DNA from: Marsupella aquatica | Taxonomy: Eukaryota > Marchantiophyta | NCBI GenBank assembly: GCA_973895155.1 | Contig: OZ316894.1 | Location: 18,724,001 to 18,788,000 of the forward strand | Reading direction: 5' to 3' | Length of the DNA: 64,000 nt | Shown here: positions 60,901 through 64,000 of the stretch, piece after piece | Layout of the letters: every line of letters begins with the position of its first letter | Numbering within the stretch: position 1 is the stretch's first letter | The notes under the pieces: generated by a model | The model's input: the letters and a program-made list of their open reading frames with translations, nothing else | What the model was told of the DNA's origin: nothing | The model's database searches: none | Made by a program: the position numbers and the translations under genes

Positions 60901-61654
60901 TCTAACTAGTCTAATTATGTGACCTGCCCAGCACATATTCGCCCATGGTCCAGATGTTTATGAATTTTGATTGGCCAGATCGATCCATGCATTTTGGCCT
61001 TACAATTTCAAAGAGGATTTTTTGTGATACTCAAATAGTAGGAAATGGAGTTGTAAGGGGCAATATGTGGCAAGACAGCAGGTTTAGGGAAGATGATTGG
61101 TGGGCAGTTATGTCCTGGTTATGTCTACGCACAAGAGGGGTAGTGTGGATCAAGGGGGCTGGCACATGTTGGGCCATGGAGGGTGTTCCTACACTACTGT
61201 ATAGTTTATATAGGAGGGTGAGCATTACCTTGCATTGTACTACTGTACGTACCCTATGGGCCCTCAATGTATGTAAACTAATGGAACAGTTGAACACTTT
61301 ATCTAGCTATGTACAAGATATATTACAGGGAAAATTGATTGAAATACCCTTCCATTCTATTCACATGCTCGATCTCCATATTACATATTAAGCTGAAGGG
61401 CCTAGGGATGTCCATACCCATTAATTTAATGAAAGGGAGCATGTGCCAACCCCGGTGCCAACAGAGGGGTCAATTGACCAGGGAGGCACAATCATGGTGG
61501 GAGGTAGGAGGGAGGACTCAAGATTAGGAAAAACAAGAATCAAAGGACCCGATCTAGGAATCACTTAGTGTGAAGCCCCCTGAGATGGTGGATGGCAAGG
61601 TTGAGGGGTACTGAAACTAAGGATACAATTCTTTTTTCTCCTCAAAAAGGACGT
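57917..61654. other. Gene-poor intergenic region
   Basis: About 3.7 kb. It probably includes the 3' UTR of the At4g22030-like gene. An ATG-initiated frame at 60945-61391 (148 codons, MVQMFMNFDWPDRSMHFG...) has no recognised relative and is treated as doubtful. No transposon boundaries were found. Confidence 0.45.
60945..61391 (+). CDS. Doubtful ORF, 148 aa, no recognised family
   Basis: It starts at ATG 60945 and ends TAA 61389-61391. Its composition is Trp/Cys/Met-rich without a clear domain, signal peptide or repeated motif. It is not near another gene on this strand. It could be a remnant of transposon coding sequence or chance. Confidence 0.15.
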   Translation: MVQMFMNFDWPDRSMHFGLTISKRIFCDTQIVGNGVVRGNMWQDSRFREDDWWAVMSWLCLRTRGVVWIKGAGTCWAMEGVPTLLYSLYRRVSITLHCTTVRTLWALNVCKLMEQLNTLSSYVQDILQGKLIEIPFHSIHMLDLHITY

Positions 61655-61785
61655 TGTAAGAAATTGTTGATTCAAACTATACAAACAGCAAATGCGGAAC
61701 ATGAATTTAAGCACACTCACGCATGAACCCTAGTATTAAGACCAAACAAACTAAAGTCGGGAACTCGGGTCAATTCCTAGCAACA
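61655..61785 (-). mobile_element. LTR remnant related to the solo LTR, reverse orientation
   Basis: On the minus strand it begins TGTTGCTAGGAATTGACCC, shares GAGTTCCCGACTTTAGTT and TTCATGTTCCGCATTTGCTG with the 44-kb LTR, and ends TTTCTTACA. It is only 131 bp because the middle of the LTR is missing. The flanking 5-mers (GACGT and TGTTC) differ, so this is a rearranged or truncated copy and not a clean solo LTR. Confidence 0.75.
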
Positions 61786-62034
61786 TGTTCACCTATTTAA
61801 GAAATACACAAACTAAGAGTGAACCAAAAATTACATGAGATGGCTTGAATTGTTTGGAATGGTTGAGATTCAAGAATGGTTACATTTTCCATGCCAAGTC
61901 TTTGGGAGTGTGTCCAGACTATATGGAAGTCCCAATCTTCTTTGGAAATGTCGCTGGGAAATGTGTTTATTCTTTTTGGAAGTGTGTTATACTATATCTT
62001 CATGATATTTTCATTCCTTTTATCTCCTTTTGAT

Positions 62035-62455
62035 TGTTGGGTATTTACTCTTACGTCTAGGTTAGGTATGACGTGGTTGGTACAACAACGTGGGTTGGTA
62101 CAACTACGTGGTTAGGTACAACTACGTGATTAGGTATAACTATGTGGTTAGGTACAACTACGTGGTTAGGTACAACTATGTGGTTAGGTACAACTAAGTT
62201 GCACACTATATCATAAGAGGCATGTGTGCTTGGAGAGGTAGAACCAAGACTCATTGTTATGGAGCCACTTGAGAGATAAGGAGAGCTTACACTGTGGAGA
62301 CTCGGTATAGCCGACGGGCTTAGAGTTCAGTAAAGCTCTCTTGTGTGTTCCCGTGGACGTAGCCTCAAGGAGGTGAACCACGTATCTCTTGTGTCGACTA
62401 TTGTGCGTTGGATGGTTCATGGGCTTCCCGTTGCGATCGTCGTCTATGCTCAACA
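62035..62455 (+). repeat. 5' LTR of copia element, 421 bp
   Basis: It begins TGTTG and ends CAACA, a perfect 5-bp terminal inverted pair. U3 carries the 18-bp tandem repeats listed separately, then a possible TATA box (TATATCATA at 62207-62215). The LTR end is fixed by the primer site two bases further on. Confidence 0.92.
62060..62200 (+). promoter_or_regulatory. 18-bp tandem repeats with ACGTG cores in the LTR U3
   Basis: About seven units of the form GTACAACTACGTGGTTAG follow each other with 18-bp spacing. Five contain ACGTG, the G-box/ABRE core bound by plant bZIP and bHLH factors; others have ATGTGG or AAGTTG. They lie directly upstream of the TATA-like sequence, the expected place for an enhancer. 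Regulation is inferred. Confidence 0.6.
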
Positions 62456-62457
62456 AT

Positions 62458-62470
62458 TGGTATCAGAGCA
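62458..62470 (+). other. Primer-binding site for initiator tRNA-Met
   Basis: TGGTATCAGAGCA is the standard plant copia primer site complementary to the 3' end of initiator tRNA-Met, starting two bases after the LTR. Confidence 0.95.
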
Positions 62471-63608
62471 TGCTTGGGAGGTGACGTGTGTTCGTGACGG
62501 GATTTCATGACGGTTTTTCCAGCGTTAAGTGTCGGTGGATTTCCCGGAGTTCCGTCGCATGGAACTTGGAGTTTATGGGCTCAACGGATAGATCAGGGCA
62601 AGAGCTTTCTAACGGTGTGAAGAAATCGCTGAACGGAGCTCGTGGTGCAGAGAGATCTAAGTTTTCATCGTTCTGGATTTTGTGAAGAAAGTTGGCAATC
62701 GACTCGGAGGGAGAAGCGTCAAGTGTTTTGACTCAACGGAGAGATTGAGGCAAGACGATTGTTTTGAGTCCGGGATTGGCTCTTTGATGCAAAGAGGAAG
62801 GCTAAGCAAAATCAATTACCTTGTTGGACTTGGTGACGGCACCAAGTGCAATTGATCAACATTCGTTGTTGACAAGGTACCATTTTTTTCTCTTTGAAAA
62901 ACTGATTCGAAATTGGCTATGGCAATTGAGAGAAATCTGTCATCTTTACCAATTTTTTTCTCCCTCGTTCTTTTCTCGTTTTGGGTGCTTCTTATATCGA
63001 TCTTCACCACCTCAGAGTCTAGTTTCCAAATCTGAAATCAGATCTTGATTTCGTCAAAACCCGAGTGAGATATCTTGCGTTTGGTGTCGAGGGGTACATT
63101 ATGCCGTGTGTATTTTCTGCGCGCGCGACCAGATTTCGACGACGAAGGGTGGTAGGGGGTTTTGGGGGTTCGAGGACACGTGTCAGCCCCTCGATTTTTC
63201 TTCCAAAATTCCCACAGGGCCTGTACAAGGGTCATAGAATATTCCAAAAAACCAGAGAGCTATTTTTTGACCGTCCGACAAAGATTTCATCCGCCGAACG
63301 GTAACTTTTTTGGTTATTTTTCGGCGAGGTCGTAGCCATTGAAGTTGGCAACGCGGCGCACCAATCACATCGCAATTTTGACAACGGGTTGTACTTGGTA
63401 TTTTGGTTATTCCTTGAGGTGGTCAAAACGGGGGAGTTTCCCAAGGTTTTACCCACCTCGACCGAAATTTGAATAACTTTTCCGTCAAATTTTGATTTTG
63501 ATTTTGGTTTTCAGTATTGGACTCCTAGCTTTGTTGGCTACGCGGCGGTGTTGAGTTTCGAGTTTTTTGAGAAGTTATGAAAAACAACATTTTTTGTGAT
63601 TTTCTCAT
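62471..63608 (+). other. Untranslated leader of the copia element
   Basis: This is a long leader (about 1.1 kb) between the primer site and the gag ATG. Frames within it are short and on both strands, with no recognisable protein. It is expected to hold packaging signals, which cannot be defined from one copy. Confidence 0.7.
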
Positions 63609-64000
63609 ATGAGTGATTCGGAGGAGTTTTTCGAAGACGTGGAACTTGAAGCACGAGGATCACCGCGGAGGTTTCAGGGGCAGAGAGAGGAGCAGGAGGA
63701 AGAGGAAGAGCACGTGACACCGATACCATCACCGGTGCGGCGTGTGGTGGAGGAAGCAGTACTACTACCGGAGCTCACGGTAGTGCCAAAGAAGAAGATG
63801 GGGACTTTCAAGCTTGGGGGACCCAAGTATGAAGTGACAAAGTATGATGGGCGCTCTGACTACTTGCTATGGGAGAAGCAGGTGAAGGGAGTGCTCTATG
63901 CGTCAGGGATGGGCCAACTGCTGAGCCCTCGTGAAGACGATGTTGATGAGAAACAATGGGACCGCATGCAGGAGCAGGGAGTGTGGTGCGTTACACTCTA
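63609..64000 (+). CDS. Copia gag (gag-pol) N-terminus, partial
   Basis: The ATG at 63609 opens a frame with no stop to the window end (130 codons). Residues 1-60 are acidic (MSDSEEFFEDVELEARG, then a Glu-run). From about 66, FKLGGPKYEVTKYDGRSDYL followed by LWEKQVKGVLYASGMGQLL matches the N-terminal region of plant copia gag proteins, where a conserved Trp follows the 'YDG..Y' phrase. The rest (gag, protease, integrase, RT-RNase H) lies outside. Confidence 0.9.
   Translation, partial: MSDSEEFFEDVELEARGSPRRFQGQREEQEEEEEHVTPIPSPVRRVVEEAVLLPELTVVPKKKMGTFKLGGPKYEVTKYDGRSDYLLWEKQVKGVLYASGMGQLLSPREDDVDEKQWDRMQEQGVWCVTL

Larger units (their letters stand above)
62035..64000 (+). mobile_element. Ty1-copia LTR retrotransposon, 5' end, truncated by window
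   Basis: The 5' LTR (62035-62455), tRNA primer site, ~1.1-kb leader and the start of a gag-pol frame are present. The left flank TTGAT at 62030-62034 should recur after the 3' LTR outside the window. The gag frame is open to the edge without a stop, so this copy may be young or intact. Confidence 0.93.

Overview
The window looks like nuclear DNA of a land plant. Three of the four intact genes are of recognisably plant type: DNA polymerase alpha, an AtCCR4-6-like deadenylase, and a two-exon gene resembling Arabidopsis At4g22030. All have spliceosomal GT-AG introns. The transposons are also plant-like: a PIF/Harbinger element with a TAA target duplication and its Myb-type partner gene, a Ty1-copia element with an initiator-tRNA-Met primer site, and a solo LTR. 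Low gene density and an unusual HECT gene suggest a non-flowering plant (bryophyte, lycophyte or fern), but the sequence does not settle this.

Layout. 1-4.1 kb: AT-rich, with a possible ORF end on the minus strand at the left edge. 4.1-10.1 kb: ten-exon gene for a divergent HECT-type ubiquitin ligase (+). 12.9-22.5 kb: a 9.6-kb PIF/Harbinger element holding a broken transposase (+), a Myb/NAM-associated partner gene with a frameshift (-) and a third decayed reading frame. Its transposase is split by a 4,685-bp insertion flanked by ATAGC duplications, which carries one long gag-like/plant-mobile-domain-like frame with two TAG stops. 22.8-24.2 kb: seven copies of a ~199-bp tandem repeat. 24.2-30.4 kb: gene-free, with several local tandem duplications. 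30.4-41.6 kb: complete 29-exon POLA1 gene (-), with two E2F-type sites upstream. 42-46 kb: repeats and a 300-bp solo LTR with an exact 5-bp duplication. 46.1-46.9 kb: twelve copies of a 64-bp repeat. 47.3-52.6 kb: complete 14-exon CCR4-type deadenylase (+). 55.2-57.9 kb: two-exon At4g22030-like membrane protein with a probable plastid targeting sequence (+). 58-62 kb: gene-free, with an LTR remnant. 62.0-64.0 kb: 5' LTR, primer site, leader and start of gag of a Ty1-copia element that runs off the right edge.

The host genes are unrelated housekeeping or regulatory genes (replication, mRNA decay, ubiquitin ligation, a membrane protein) and do not form a pathway. Exon models were built by hand from splice consensus, phase and protein motifs. 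In all four multi-exon genes the exon lengths sum to a multiple of three, which supports the models. Family assignments rest on recognised motifs, not on a database search.
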